A DNA stretch of 64,000 nucleotides from Ascidia mentula (GCA_947561715.1 OX387202.1:4043001-4107000); one strand, 5' to 3'. Positions 23,085 to 35,352 are shown, counted from the stretch's first letter. The notes: generated by a model not told the origin, from the letters alone. Program-made: numbers and translations.

Positions 23085-23760
23085 TTCTCAATTCCAATTT
23101 TCTAATGACGAAATATCAGTGCGCAAACATTTGAAAGATTGAACTCAATTACGCAATTTGGAGTTAGAAACCAAGTTACATCGAAGATCGGGTTCGGAGA
23201 AAGAGATGGTTTAGAACTTTGGTTATCAACCGTTCTTGTTTTGCGCTTACATAATTACATTAATTTTGATTAGCGACGCCACTTTGAAAACTGCAGGATG
23301 TTTAATGTTTCTACAAAAATATTCATAAATATGTAAATTAAGCCAATAAATCTTCAGCCACCCAAGAGTTAAATTTCCACGTTACATGAATATTAGGCAA
23401 TCGATACGAGTAAACTAACGATACGTCATACAGACGTTTATCAATAATTACGAAATATTGATGTTTTGTTGCAGCGCATTAAGCTGGCTTGGACTCGCAT
23501 TGCCCAGCCGCTTTGGAGGTTTCATTGTAATCATATTAACCTTGAATAAAAGATGAACAAAAACAATTCAGAAAGGATTGAGACGCAAACTAGCGGCAGA
23601 AGAACCAACAACCACTGTCGTGCGATGCTACAAATTTAATTTGCCACGAAAGAAACATGTTATTTGAAATTGCATAGTGATTGACGTTATTATTCGCATC
23701 AGTTTGCGTTAAAGGTCCTGACGATGCTGAACTCTGACATCGATACCTGCAAGAATGTAC
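23085..23760 (+). repeat. NLR-array repeat block (rearranged copy)
   Basis: The segments CAATTTTCTAATGACGAAATATC, GGCTTGGACTCGCATTGCCCAG, GGAGGTTTCATTG and GAAAGGATTGAGACGCAAAC match the repeated block at 34040-34620, 42640-43540, 44140-45080 and 47480-48370. The middle of the block is missing: GTGCGATGC joins directly to the AAACATGTTATTTGAAATTGC part found just before the Penelope tails. An insertion of about 230 bp lies at 23165-23395. It marks the left limit of the duplicated region. Confidence 0.7.
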
Positions 23761-24439
23761 CACTTTGAGGGTTAAAAGATGTTTTTGCCAAGCCACGCAC
23801 AATGTCGATTAGTTTTGTCCAAATGAAAAATGTCTTTAAAAAAAGGCAAAAAATGCAAACAAGAGTGGTGACTGACTTTGGGGGAAGAGACAGTGGAGCA
23901 GGAGGTTTGAAAATGTGCCCAGAGTAATGCGGCAGGTAATCACTAAATGTCTTTGCGGCGCGAAACCTGGATCTGGACAACATCATGAAATATTTGTTAC
24001 ACATTACGGGCGGCCAACACGTCGATCACGATTGTTCAGCCGATCGTTTAACTGGTCGATCGCGTCTGATTTTGTTGTGTCTTTACAAAGAATATTTCAG
24101 TATCGTAAGCAAACTATTCGCAAACTATTTTGCAAAACTCGACACAAATTGAATGTTTCTTGTGGATCGTATTCTCTGACATGTTAACCATCCCTGGTAC
24201 ATATCGTTACATGAGTATTTGGCCCAGGAAGTCGCAAAGAGGAAACAAGTGGCCGACAAAACATGGCGATCAATGAAAAATTCGCCCAGTCAACTTAAAC
24301 ATTCAAATCATGAATCCATGTGAGCACACGCACACCGAAGCGTCTATCTGACAATTTCTGTGTTCTTTTCTAGCTTGCTTTTGAAGTTCTTCGCTCGATG
24401 ATTTTACATCACATTTGTTACAACAATTGCAAAAATGTC

Positions 24440-25150
24440 AAACAAGAAGATTCAAGCGCTGAGCTGGGTGCAGGGCAACCCCTTCGCTAAAAGCACGGAA
24501 CAAGTTGATCCACATCATCAAGCAGCTTATTGCCTCCAAGTTTGTTTGGCTTGGATTTCGCAAGCAAGTGGTTCTATGGATGAGGCAATTTCCCTTATGT
24601 CAGCAAGCCAAAGTACAACATCACATCAAAGCGCCGTGATAGGGATATCCACGTCCGTCAAACCGTTTCAGTCATGTCAACATTGACATAGTTGGGCCAT
24701 TACCACAATGTCAAGGCAAGATGTATTTACCCACGGTGGTAGACCGTTTCACTCGCTGGTTGGGGGAAATTCCAATGCAAGATTAAGTGCGCCCGCGCTT
24801 ATATCTACCATTCGATATCCCGTTTCGGTATTCCAGCCAACATGTCCAACTTGGGTATTGTTGGGAATACGCACTACCCATAAATATGATTTGCAGACGT
24901 CTTCAGCGGAGATGATTTATGGTATAACATTGGCGGTGCCTGAGCAACCCATCGTAGCGATTAAATCAGAACCCACAACGCTTTTGCCTGCACTCCGAAG
25001 ATATCTTAAACAGCTGCTTTCGACCCCCATGTCGAGAAATAACTAGGTTCGCGTAAGCGTTTTCAAAAACATCAAGTTAATGTTAATACGTGTTCGTTCG
25101 GTGCGACACCCACTTAACGACTCGTTATACTGTCCCTACTGGAGTTATTA
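24440..25150 (+). mobile_element. Gypsy integrase fragment
   Basis: Frame-shifted plus-strand pieces read as Gypsy integrase. The zinc-finger tail is IIKQLIASKFVWLGFRKQ...CQQAKVQHHIKAP. The core start is HVNIDIVGPLPQCQGKMYL then VVDRFTRW. The core end is LLGIRTTHKYDLQTSSAEMIYG. This is the lineage with the VDRFTRWxE motif, the same broad type as the element at 57.1 kb. Stops and frameshifts make it dead. Confidence 0.8.
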
Positions 25151-25334
25151 TAGAGGCCAAGGACCGAAACGGCCTCATACCGCACCGATATATAGAGACA
25201 AATATCCGGTTGCTGTAGAATATTATACCAACGTTCGCATGGAATTTAATTGACTCTTTCTGAGTCGCATAAAATAAAATCTGCTAACGAAATATAATGA
25301 AAAAAGACAATAATAAACACATGAAATCACTCAC

Positions 25335-25496
25335 CGGTTTCTTTAACAGTTTAATCTTCTCCGATAGATGTTTGGCACCAATGCTTGTCAGGTCGCATCT
25401 ACCCAAATACACTTGTTCAATGTTTTGGATGCAGTCGGCCACGTAAACCACACCACCGTCTTCTATATTGTTGTCTGAGAGGTTGAGCATCTTCAT
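25335..25496 (-). CDS. NLR LRR exon 1 of the array (162 nt)
   Basis: An exon of exactly 54 codons between CATTCAG and CCG/GTGAGTG. It encodes two leucine-rich repeats of the NLR type (LNLSDNNIEDGG..YVADCIQNIEQVYLGRCDLTSIGAKHLSEKI). It is open, phase 0 at both ends, and the most distal of the nine closely related exons relative to the NACHT exon. Such repeats usually form the ligand-sensing end of cytoplasmic NLR receptors. It has GG in place of the RG seen in most copies. Confidence 0.85.
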
Positions 25497-26389
25497 CTGA
25501 ATGAAGTAATATCAATGTTATACATGGTGTGAATAACAACACAGATAAGTGATATCAAAAAACAATAAGTTAAAAATACGAATCAAACAAGTAATAATTA
25601 TTTTTAATCAAGCGCGAATATTTCTTATCCCGAATTAAATTAATCCGATTTATTTAAAAAGAACATAAACTGGGACAAACGAAGTAATTTTGGTGCTTGT
25701 ATCAGAATGAATGACGGAGGTAAACCGATTCCTGATAATAAAACATTTTACGGCCACCCAGTGTAGCGAATTCTTAATTAACAAAACGTTTTGATGCATG
25801 AAGGTCAAATTTTTATGTCAGTAAAGCCACATTGGTCGTTGTGTTGCAAGTAATTTCCAGTATATCGTCTTTGTTGGCGTTGGCCAAAGTGTGACCCTGT
25901 CAACGCAAATTTGCTTTGCCTTCAATATATGTTGTACAACGTTGTTTCACACGCCTGACTGGCGCAGCTATTTCCTCTTTGATCATGGTTTGCTTTTGCA
26001 AGTGCTGTGCAAGGCACTCTGTAATCTGTCAAATGCCACGTAAATTGCTTGTGTGAAAAGGTTTGAAAATAACATTGCCTTTCTTTTGTCTTCATACTGA
26101 AATTTGGTAAGAATAAAATTGTGTATACAAGTTGGAGATAGATTGCTTCGAAAACAGAAGAAAGGAGATTGCCAAATTCCAGGCCCAAGGCTCAGGCCTT
26201 ACAAATAAACTCTCAAGTAAGGTTCACCTAGGAAATCTATGCCTCAACTAAACGCTAACTATTGCGACAAACGTTGCACTAACAACACATGAAAAGGTAA
26301 TGTCGCACGATGTAAGAAGAAAATAGGACGATTTCAGGTTCTTCGCTATTTCCTAAAATCACTTGGATTCGTTAAGGACTGAGAAACCT

Positions 26390-26640
26390 AATTTGAGAAC
26401 AACTTATCCTGACGATTGGTCAATTGTTATTAGGTTAAAAAATGGATCCAAAGGCAATGTAGTCTTAGCTTTAGTTTCGCAAGAATCGACGGGGTTTGCT
26501 CCTTTCAATTTGCTGTGTGGAAGATCTGTGCGCCAACAGTTGAACAGATTCGTACTGAACATGGCTTATGTGAAAATACCAACGTCACTTACTACAGTAA
26601 GTTACTTTAACAAGACTCGATTTGAGTCACACGATAAAAC
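26390..26640 (+). mobile_element. Gypsy fragment seeding the minisatellite
   Basis: The plus-strand frame has SQESTGFAPFNLLCGRSVR, the integrase-end motif of this Gypsy lineage, followed by NKTRFESHDK and the first unit of the adjacent minisatellite. The same fragment occurs at 28430-28720 and 36230-36740, so it was present before the segmental duplications. Confidence 0.75.
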
Positions 26641-26641
26641 A

Positions 26642-27905
26642 TAATGACTTTGCTCGGGAAGTCAATGGGAATGAGCGAACGTATCATATGAACATGTTGG
26701 ATGAGTTCGCGTGAAACCTGCGATAAAACTTAATGACTTTGCTCGTGGTGTAAATGGGAATGAGCGGACGTATCATATGAACATGTTGGATGGGTTCGCG
26801 TGAAACCTGCGATAAAACTTAATGATTTGCTCGGGATGTCAATGAGAATGAGCGGATGTATCATGTGAGCATGTGGATGAATTCGCGTGAAACCTGCGAT
26901 AAAACTTAATGATTTGCTCGGGATGTCAATGAGAATGAGCGGATGTATCATGTGAACATGTTGGATGAATTCGCGTGAAACCTACGATTAAACCTAATGA
27001 CTTTGCTCGGGATGTCAATGAGAATGAGCGGACGGATCATGTGAACATGTTGGATGAATTCGCGTGAAACCTACGATAAAACTTAATGATTTGCTCAGGA
27101 TGTCAATGAGAATGAGCGGACGTATCATGTGAACATGTTGGATGAATTCGCGTGAAACCTACGATTAAACTTAATGACTTTGCTCGGGATGTCAATGAGA
27201 ATGAGCGGACACATCATGTGAACATGTTGGATGAATTCGCGTGAAACCAACGATTAAACTTAATGACTTTGCTCGGGATGTCAATGAGAATGAGCGGACG
27301 CATCATGTGAACATGTTGGATGAATTCGCGTGAAACCTGCGATAAAACTTAATGATTTGCTCGGGATGTCAATGAGAATGAGCGGATGTATCACGTGAAC
27401 ATGTTGGATGAATTCGCGTGAAACCTGCGATTAAACTTAATGACATTGCTCGGGATGTCAATGAGAATGAGCGGACGCATCATGTGAACATGTTGGATGA
27501 GTTCGCGTGAAACCTACGATGAAACTTAATGACTTTGTTCGGGATGTCAATGAGAATGAGCGGACGCATCATGTGAACATGTTGGATGAGTTCGCGTGAA
27601 ACCTACGTTGAAACTTAATGACTTTGTTCGGGATGTCAATGAGAATGAGCGGACGCATCATGTGAACATGTTGGCTGAGTTCGCGTGAAACCTACGATGA
27701 AACTTAATGACTTTGTTCGGGATGTCAATGAGAATGAGCGGACGCATCATGTGAACATGTTGGGTGAGTTCGCGTGAAACCTACGATGAAACTTAATGAC
27801 TTTGTTCGGGATGTCAATGAGAATGAGCGGACGCATCATGTGAACATGTTGAGTGAGTTCGCGTGAAACCTACGATGAAACTTAATGACTTTGTTCGGGA
27901 TGTGC
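26642..27905. repeat. Minisatellite, about 89-bp unit, about 14 copies
   Basis: The unit starts at AATGACTTTGCTCGGGATGT and contains AATGAGAATGAGCGGACG, CATCATGTGAACATGTTGG and TTCGCGTGAAACCTACGAT. Observed starts include 26642, 26732, 26821 and 26908, giving a period of 87-90 bp. Units vary at a few positions; later ones share GATGAAACTTAATGACTTTGTTCGG, so spread of variants is visible. A single unit follows the Gypsy fragment at 28620 and about three at 36480-36740. Confidence 0.92.
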
Positions 27906-27942
27906 GTTGGACGAATTCCGACTAAGACATAAAATCACTCAC

Positions 27943-28104
27943 CGGTTTCTTCAACAGTTTAATCTTCTCCGATAGATGTTTGGCACCAATCCATGTCAGA
28001 CCGCATCCACCCAGATACACTCGTTCAATGTTGTGGATGCAGTCGGCCACGTAAACCGCCCCACGGTCTTTTATATAGTTGGCCCAGAGGTTGAGCATCT
28101 TTAG
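27943..28104 (-). CDS. NLR LRR exon 2 of the array (162 nt)
   Basis: 54 codons between ATTCAG and CCG/GTGAGTG, phase 0. It encodes two LRRs (LNLWANYIKDRGAVYVADCIHNIERVYLGGCGLTWIG). It is the most diverged of the nine at consensus positions (WANYIKD for SxNxIED, TWIG for TSxG) but has no stop or frameshift. It begins 38 bp beyond the last minisatellite unit. It pairs with the exon at 37405-37566 in the segmental duplication. Confidence 0.8.
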
Positions 28105-28429
28105 CTGAATGAAATAATATTGATGTTAAAACAAAGTTTGAATAACAACACAGATAAGCGATATCAAAAAAACAATAAGTTGAAAACACGAATGAAACAA
28201 GTAATAATTATTTTTAATTCAACGCGAATAATGCTCATCCTAATTTCAATAATTCGATTTGGAATAGAAACTGGGATGGACAGAAACTGCGACAGACGAA
28301 GACTCGGCGTTCCAGGTTATAAGATTACAATCCAGGGAGTTTTGTTTGCCCAAAACACTAATTTGAGAACAACTTCTCCAACGATTGGTCAATTGTGATT
28401 ACGTAAAAGGATGGAATCAAAGGTAGTTT

Positions 28430-28720
28430 ACTCTTTGTTTCTGTCTTGCAAGAATCGACGGGGTTTCCTCCTTTCAATTTGCTGAATGGAAGATCTGTGA
28501 GCCAATTGTTAAACAGATTTGTACTGACATGGCGTATGTGAAAATAACTACAGTAAGTTACTTCAATAACTAAAGTAAGCTACTTCAATAAGACTCGGTT
28601 TGAGTTACAAGACAAAAACCTAATGACTTTGGTCGGAAAGTCAATGAGAATGAGCTGACGTGTCATGTGAACATGTTGGATGAGTTCGCGTGAAACATGC
28701 GATAAAACTTTGGACGAACA
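28430..28720 (+). mobile_element. Gypsy fragment with a single minisatellite unit
   Basis: Contains the GAATCGACGGGGTTT and AATTTGCTGAATGGAAGATCTGTG integrase-end sequence and one copy of the AATGACTTTGGTCGG unit at about 28620-28710. It represents the unexpanded state of the 26642-27905 repeat. Confidence 0.75.
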
Positions 28721-28799
28721 GACGACCGGTTATTCCCAGGTAAGTGTTATGGTTGGCGACAGTGATACCAACGATGCGTGACGATGAGGAGTTACTGGG

Positions 28800-30500
28800 A
28801 ATCAAGTTGGACCGAAACCCAACGACCGAACAAATGTCACAAGTGGTGTTGAAAGCGATTTACAACTCTTTTGTAACATATCTGTCGTTTTTTTCGGTAT
28901 AACACACCTCAATTTAATCACCATATATAAATGTAAATATGCATATAGACAACATAACACACTTTGTGTTCGCTTTACAATCGGCAAGAACAATTTAATC
29001 GAAAATCGATCGTAAAATCGAAATAAATGTTTATAATGGAATGTGGCCGTGCTTGACTTTTACCTTTTACTCGCCAAATAAAAATTGTTGCTTTTCTTTT
29101 TTTTTCCCACAATTGATGGTGTTTTTTTCTGTAAAAAGTACTCAGGGCAAATAATGCTCAAAGACTGTGACCTCGTTTAGCGCCGTGTTATTGCGTTAAA
29201 TTATGCAATAAAGTTGGTCCTAGATTCAACCATGATCTTTTGAGAAATCTAGATAGCGTTGACTATATTCTTAGGTGCGAATTCGCTTGCGAAATACGAT
29301 AATCATTTCAATCATTTCAAAATATTACACAGTTCACTATTGAAATAAAATTCCCATCTGGATACACACCTGTCACGGTTATCGGCAGGTGGCACGCTTT
29401 TCTAAACACGGCAAGCGGCAAAGCATTCACACCAGTCGGCGTCATGCCGTGACGGCGTGATTTTCTCGCTTGAAGCGTTTGACGGCAGAGTTTAAATCTG
29501 ATTCAACTTATCCGTCAGCTGCAATGAGTGTTAGCTTGTTTTCGTTCGACTTGTTATGATGAATTTAAGGTCGTTTTACCAGCTTTTATTTATAAATTGA
29601 GTGTTTGGTGATAAGTTATCACAAAATATTTGATGTATTGTTATTGTTCGCAATGGATTAAATTGCCTTGCATTATGGATTGGATTAAAATTAAGTTTTC
29701 GCTATAATAAAATCGTTTGGTTCACAAAGTCTGTGCCACAAAGATCGTCATTTTTCTGTTCCAACGGTAATAGGCGAACTAAATAATACATATGTTCTAA
29801 GTAAACGCTCTGTACATGATTAATTCGTTGATCATTAAGTTAATCGATAAGAACAACTTGTTTTGTAGCTTAATAAAACTAATTGAAGTTTCCTAACAAC
29901 ATATTTACGACATAACGACGTTCTTGGTATTTTAGATGTTGAAATGATTTGCCGCGTTGGCGCCAACCGCACTGCAGGTGTAAATACGCGACCTTCTTGC
30001 ATCGCCAGCCGCAACCACCAACCGCGATATGGGCGTTGAAAGGAAGTTGTCACCAAACTCTTTAACAACGCGAAGCACTGACGAGGCGCGTGCAATTACT
30101 AACGCCGATTTGTTTACGCCTCAAAGATACACCTGTAATATGGCTTTCATCAGTGCTTCGACAAACTCCCTTTAAAGCAAGGTCATGTTCATCACTCTAA
30201 TACGGGGATTACATGGTCGTCGTTTAGTCTGAACCATTCCCGTATTATTGATGTTACGAGAAAAGCTTTGATTAACTGCCTGATGTCCATGGAAACAACG
30301 CTTTCACATCATGTACAAAGTACGAGGCGTAAGTTGGATTTAAAAAAACAATTTTGGGCAAAGAAAACTACAAGTTTAGTCGTATGTGCATCGAATCGTT
30401 TCAAATAAATGTGTAAGGAAATTCAACTAAAGACCGTAAACATTTTCATCTGCAGGACTGCGGATTGTTTTCCGTGAAATGCGCATCAAGGATTGTGACA
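28800..30500. repeat. Duplicated non-coding block (first copy)
   Basis: Matches about 37960-39800 nearly throughout, for example AGGTGCGAATTCGCTTGCGAAATACGATAATC, the GCCGTGACGGCGTGATTTTCTCGCTTG palindromic stretch, and TGCCGCGTTGGCGCCAACCGCACTGCAGGTGT. No gene is visible. The second copy has an extra SINE at 38682-38991 that is absent here near 29640. Confidence 0.8.
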
Positions 30501-30519
30501 GTTTTCGTAGAGTTTCTGG

Positions 30520-31740
30520 ATGTGTAGCACGTCCCGGATTGCGAATCTAGCTTTGGGTTTGTCACCCAAAACTTTGTTACGGAGACAGCAAAAGAGCGGT
30601 GTTTCCTTCATGGAACAATTATCACCCGGACACATTTACAAGTTCATTATTCAATGTGAAGGATGTCGTTTGCATCGCCTGAATAAAAGACAAGAGAACT
30701 ACCTACAAAGCCTGGATCAATTTCAGGACAAGTGTACAAAATCGAGCTTCTCGAAGAAGGCTATTTATGCAAATATTGCAGAGGCTCGAACTTGGACACA
30801 ACGCTTTCGTGTTGCCACCGTAAAGGACAAAATCTCAATGATTGCTTGGAGCACCCCCTTTCCTTTAAGTGCTCAAACTAAAGTACAAAGAGAAAGAATT
30901 GGAAAGCCAAGCAAGAATTGTTCACAAACGACCGCCGTCTTTGGGAAATATTCTGACCAATTACCGGCAACTTGCATTGCAAACAGACTGCAGCAGCCCA
31001 GCGGGGAGTTACGCATACAGACGGTGTGCGGACACCATGGCCACCATAAATCTATAGTTATTGAAACGACCAATTTAACGACGAAAACAGGTAAAAAAAC
31101 ACAAACTAGCGCAACATCTACTCTGTGCAAGTTATGGTATTTATGTTGCATCGTGCCAAATCTGTCATGAGCAGTACGTTGGTCAGACTAAAAATAAATT
31201 CTCAAAACGATGGACGCAATATAGTTCAGTTTGGAACGTGACAATAGGCAAAACGGGGAGTACCGAAAAAACGGACGCTGCGCCACCATTATTAAAGCGC
31301 ACCCCTCGTCAGTCCAACACAAGCCCATTGACAACTCTTTTGCAGTGACATTTGTGGAACAACCGATGGTAAACAGACTGGATGTTTGTGAAGCCAAATG
31401 AATAAACCTGAAGCTAATCCAAAAAATGATCATTCCCAGAACTCAGGGAATAATATCTTGGCGTTTTATTGCTGTGTCCTTCGGTTGCAACGTAATTCTG
31501 TTCATTGGATTTTATCATTCCTCTTATCAGGTTCTGTGTTGTGTTTACGTCGTACGTTAGTGCTTCCATTGCAGTGTAGTGCATAAGGAAGGCAGCAGTA
31601 CTGGACTTTTTGCTTTTTACTTTGATTTATTTTATTTCATTCTTTTGTTTATTTTTTTCAATTCCCGCATAGCTTTCTGTGTTTATTTGCAGTTTCGTGT
31701 TTGCAGAAACTGAGGATTCCCGTGCAGTCAACATCGATTC
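30520..31740 (+). mobile_element. Penelope-like element 3' end, array copy A
   Basis: A 216-codon open frame (30520-31170) covers the reverse-transcriptase thumb (KFIIQCEGCRLHRLNKRQENYLQSL then FSKKAIYANIAEA), followed after a frame change by the connector with RRCAD. The GIY-YIG module, with EQYVGQTKNKFSKRW legible, is split by frameshifts. The non-coding 3' tail runs to about 31740 and ends with GCAGAAACTGAGGATTCCC. 5'-truncated and inactive. Copies at 39820-41110, 45100-45890 and 48390-49110 hold the same intronic position in the NLR units. Confidence 0.8.
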
Positions 31741-32099
31741 TTCAATATTGTTAATCAATCCATTAATTGACTTCAATTTGAAACTTCTGATAACATTGAC
31801 TTATTATCAAAATAAACTGGTGTCGCTAATAGAGTACAATGCCAAGTAAAGGGAGAGATTCTGGAGAAATTAAGGAACCAGTTAAGACCGGAAACATAGA
31901 ATAAATCAAGTACATTTCTTGCATTGTTCAAGTACATTTCTTGCAACAACTGGGTCGATGTTATTATAAATGAAACCAAAATCTGAAAACAAATACACCC
32001 ACACATTTTCGCCACCAAAAAATAAATAGCATGTGTTACGTTCACGTGTTCACGTAACATGGACATTGGACATTTACGCATATCATGAACATTGATCAC

Positions 32100-33030
32100 A
32101 AATAGCCAAATTATGTCATTAAAGTTCGGGACCTCTCAAATTCGGATTGTACTGCGGTAGAATAGGAATGCGCATTCGTCGGTGACCTCATTTCCCAATT
32201 TACGGTAGAACTATGCTTTTGCAAACATCTCACGCTTTTCTCACGCGAAGTTCGTTGCTATTCGCACGCTATTTTCGTTGTTCTGTTTGATTGATAAGTG
32301 GTTGGCCACTTCTTGGTCACTTCTTGACCACTTCATTAAAATGAAGGCTTCTCATGTCCGCACGAGATCTCACGCGATTGTTTGCAGAAGGTTCGCTTCT
32401 CTCACGCGATTGTTTGCAGAAGGTTCGCTTCTCACGTAATTGAGATGGGCTGCTGTCCATCAACATAAGAATAGCTTTTGTCATGGTAACTTCGAACTGA
32501 CTTTTTTCTTATGGCGACTTTTATCGTAGTGTATATATATATGTGTACGCTTCCTGGACTAACCTAGACACAGTCTTAAACTCGTCTCATGCCCAATCTT
32601 AGTTTCGGTATCTGTCTAATTCAACTATGCTTTGTTTGTAATCAGTTTATCTCGTGATCTCGTAACTTGTAATTTCGATTCGATATACTTTTCAATATAA
32701 TCATGTATCCTTAATCTAATAAATGGTAAAGTAATTTTGCATCAGGTTTGTAATTGAAATCAGATCAGAAAACATTGAAGTTAGAACTCACGTGTGGCCT
32801 TATGTCAAATGAATTAGTCAAATAGGATTTCGTTATCAAGGGTTAATTAATCTTGTTAATATCAAACGTTAACTTAACAACATTTGGCATATAGGTTGCA
32901 ACAGCATGCGACCCATATGGTGGTATCGGTCCCCTTGTCGGAAAACGCTTGCATTTTTTCCCACATTCCTGACAGTAAAGTAATGTATGATCATGAAAAC
33001 TTTTCATTTACGTTTCGAAGTCTCACAACT
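32100..33030. other. No gene; short tandem repeat
   Basis: A 32-bp unit containing CTCACGCGATTGTTTGCAGAAGG occurs twice in tandem at about 32369-32432, followed by a TATATATATATGTG run. There is no coding sequence. It is intronic if the NLR array is one transcription unit. Confidence 0.5.
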
Positions 33031-33075
33031 GGACTAATATCTTACTGATATAAAAATACATAAACAACATCTTAC

Positions 33076-33342
33076 TGGTTGGCTTCTCCTTTGAATCACG
33101 AAGGTAAGATTCTCGAGGTCGATCGGGAAGAGCGATGAACGACGGAGGTCGATCTTATCAGGGAGTAAGGAGGACACGATTGAAGTTAACTCCTCATCGT
33201 TTACTCTATGAGCCCAGCGGCAACATCGAAGTATCTCATGGTTGGATGAAACACGTATATACGACGATGCGAGATTCTTCAGCAGCTTCTTCTTAGTTTC
33301 CTTGGTACATTTCGGACAAATTAAATTAGTAGAGCTTGAATC
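33076..33342 (-). CDS. NACHT-tail/LRR exon A (267 nt, no NACHT)
   Basis: An exon of exactly 89 codons from GATGCAG to CCA/GTAAGATG, phase 0. It begins with a short Cys-containing stretch (NLICPKCTKE). It then repeats the C-terminal end of the NACHT exon at 50799-52637: KKKLLKNLASSY, LRCCRWAH..NDEELTSIVSSLLPDKIDL and the LRR-like LENLTFVIQRR. The NACHT domain itself is absent. It lies 236 nt downstream, in the minus sense, of LRR exon 3. It differs from the other three copies by KID for EID and RRSS for SNSS-type residues. Probably an extra repeat-domain cassette. Confidence 0.75.
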
Positions 33343-33577
33343 CTGCATCGTGACAGAAAGTTTTAATTGAAAACCAACTTAATTTTACAAAACTACCTAA
33401 AATGTGACCCTGATTTATTGGTTGTATTGTTTTGCGTCACTCGGCTACTCTTATAAAACAAATGAACCTAACGCACAACACCTCTGGTACGCTGACATTT
33501 TCGTGCATGTTGGACAAATTGATTCCGATACAAACATAACAAATATTGTTCCTTTAGACAGACATGAAATCACTCAC

Positions 33578-33739
33578 CGGATTCTTTACCAGTTTAATCT
33601 TCTCGTACAGATGTTGGGCATCAGCACCTGTCAGGCCGCATTCACCCAGATCCACTTGTTCAATGTTTTGGATGCAGGCCGCCACGTAAACCGCACCACG
33701 GTCTTCTATCTTGTTGTTGGAGAGGTAAAGCAGTTTCAA
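33578..33739 (-). CDS. NLR LRR exon 3 of the array (162 nt)
   Basis: 54 codons between CATTCAG and CCG/GTGAGTG, phase 0. Two LRRs (LKLLYLSNNKIEDRGAVYVAACIQNIEQVDLGECGLTGADAQHLYEKI). Its closest relatives are the exons at 42214, 43703 and 46628 (LYEKI group, LKxLxLSxNKIED start). Residues on the predicted concave side (GECGL, GADAQ) differ from neighbours. Confidence 0.85.
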
Positions 33740-34039
33740 CTGAATGAAATAATATCCAAGTTGGACATAGTGTGAATAAATAAGCGGTATTAAAACTCTA
33801 TTTTGACAAAACGAAACAAAATAGAAGTAATTATTTAACTTTGACATAAATATTTTTTCTCCCGATAAACATAAATATATCATTACGCTGAAAACTTAGA
33901 GGTTCATGTTTGGATTCTCGTGTGGAACACCCGACGAAGTAATTGATAAGTTTGTATCAGAATGAATGACGGATCAAGTTAAACCGATACCTGATGATAA
34001 AACATTTAACCACCACCAAATTCAGAACTACATTGGTGG

Positions 34040-34620
34040 AATATTGTACGGTAATAAAAAGTTCTCTATTCCAATTTTCTAATGACGAAACATCGGTGCT
34101 CCAACATTTCAAAGATTGCACTCAATTACGCAGGTTGGAAACTGTTGTTACGTAATACAGACGTTTGTAAATGATTGTTACGAAATATCGATGTTTTGTT
34201 GAAGCGCTCTAACCTGGCTTGGACTCGCATAGCCCAGACGCCTTGGAGGTTTCGTTGCAATCATATAAACCTTGAATAAAAGATGAACAAAAATAATTCA
34301 GAAAGAATTGAGACGCAAACGAATCGACAGAAGAACTAACAGCCACTGTCGTGCGATGCAGGTCGAAATCTACGATCTGAAATGCGCAAATCTACGCAAC
34401 CGAGACAGTTGTCCCGCGGACCCTTCCACGTTTGTAAACCTGATGATGGACAGGGAATTATTGTGCGTCCAACCAGACACTGTTTGAGTTGTAGGAGAAT
34501 GGTAAATCTTCTTCTGTTGGAAAATGAAATGGCGCAAGTGGACATTAGACCACTAGGCGTTAAGGGTGTCGAACTCCATGTGATGTCGAATTTATATTTT
34601 CTTGCAGGCAACTGACGGAA
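34040..34620 (+). repeat. NLR-array repeat block, copy 1
   Basis: Starts near AAAAGTTCTCTATTCCAATTT and runs to the GTGTCGAACTCCATGTGATGTCGAA segment. Short open pieces recur in all copies (for example CANLRNRDSCPADPSTFVNLMMDRELLCV, and VDIRPLGVKGVELHVMSN), but each is cut by stops. I cannot assign the ancestor; a Penelope-element 5' part is possible because the block precedes the Penelope tails in later units. Confidence 0.65.
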
Positions 34621-35190
34621 AAGTGAGTATGGTCTCGCGTGGTAGATTTGAATTAGATTTATTTCAGCTTGAATAATTGCTGATTAAATAAAGTGAAAAT
34701 GTGTTTCTAATTTTTTTTTTTCAGGAGTTATTTTTTTTGTCATAAAAGCCGTAGCCGAAGATATGTTTGGCCGTGGCGACTAGAACAGGTTTTTGGAGCG
34801 CAGAAGGCACAAAAAATGTTATTTGCCAGCCCTCAGCTCATCAAGGCCAAATTTGACGTGAAACCTGCTGTTCGTAAACAATAGTAATACCAGTGGAAAA
34901 CGTTCTAATATGAATGAAGCTTTAGTGAAGTGAACTACAACAGGATATGTAGATTGTTGCATAAGAACTACCATTTTCACATCAGACTTAATTCTGGGAT
35001 CGCCCAGACTAATTTATAGTTGGGGAATATAATGCAAATACAATGGTTAAGCATCGCATAGCAATATGGCGACTGTAGGCATTTAAATTACTAAGCCTGT
35101 AACTTTCCTTGGTGCGTTGGATTTTTGCTCGCGACACTTACAAAAGTTCGTGGTTGTTGGACAAATTCATGAGATCATGAGATCACTCAC

Positions 35191-35352
35191 CGGTTTCTTC
35201 AACAGTTTAATCTTCTCCGATAGATGTTTGGCACCAACGCTTGTCAGGCCGCATTCACGCAAATACACTTGTTCAATGTTGTAGATGCAGTCGGCCACGT
35301 AAACCGCACCACCGTCTTCTATATTGTTGTAGGAGAGGTCGAGCATCTTCAT
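35191..35352 (-). CDS. NLR LRR exon 4 of the array (162 nt)
   Basis: 54 codons between CATTCAG and CCG/GTGAGTG, phase 0. Two LRRs (LDLSYNNIEDGGAVYVADCIYNIEQVYLRECGLTSVGAKHLSEKI). It is the duplicate partner of the exon at 25335-25496: both have EDGG and LSEKI, and the flanking 1.1 kb match closely. The two still differ at several codons, including GRCDLTSIG versus RECGLTSVG. Confidence 0.85.

Noticed and set aside
26730-26951. Short minus-strand protein with a repeated DTSAHSH-like pattern
   Set aside because: It is only the minisatellite read backwards; the repeating amino acids follow from the repeating DNA.
26642-27905. CRISPR-like array
   Set aside because: The units are tandem without unique spacers, the period is about 89 bp, and the genome is eukaryotic. 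It is a minisatellite.
30873-31433. Minus-strand hydrophobic proteins of 81-92 codons
   Set aside because: They are antisense to the Penelope connector and GIY-YIG region and recur in each copy only because the DNA is repeated.
33404-33775. Plus-strand frame of 123 codons
   Set aside because: It is antisense to LRR exon 3 and its flanking introns; similar antisense frames appear at the other LRR exons for the same reason.
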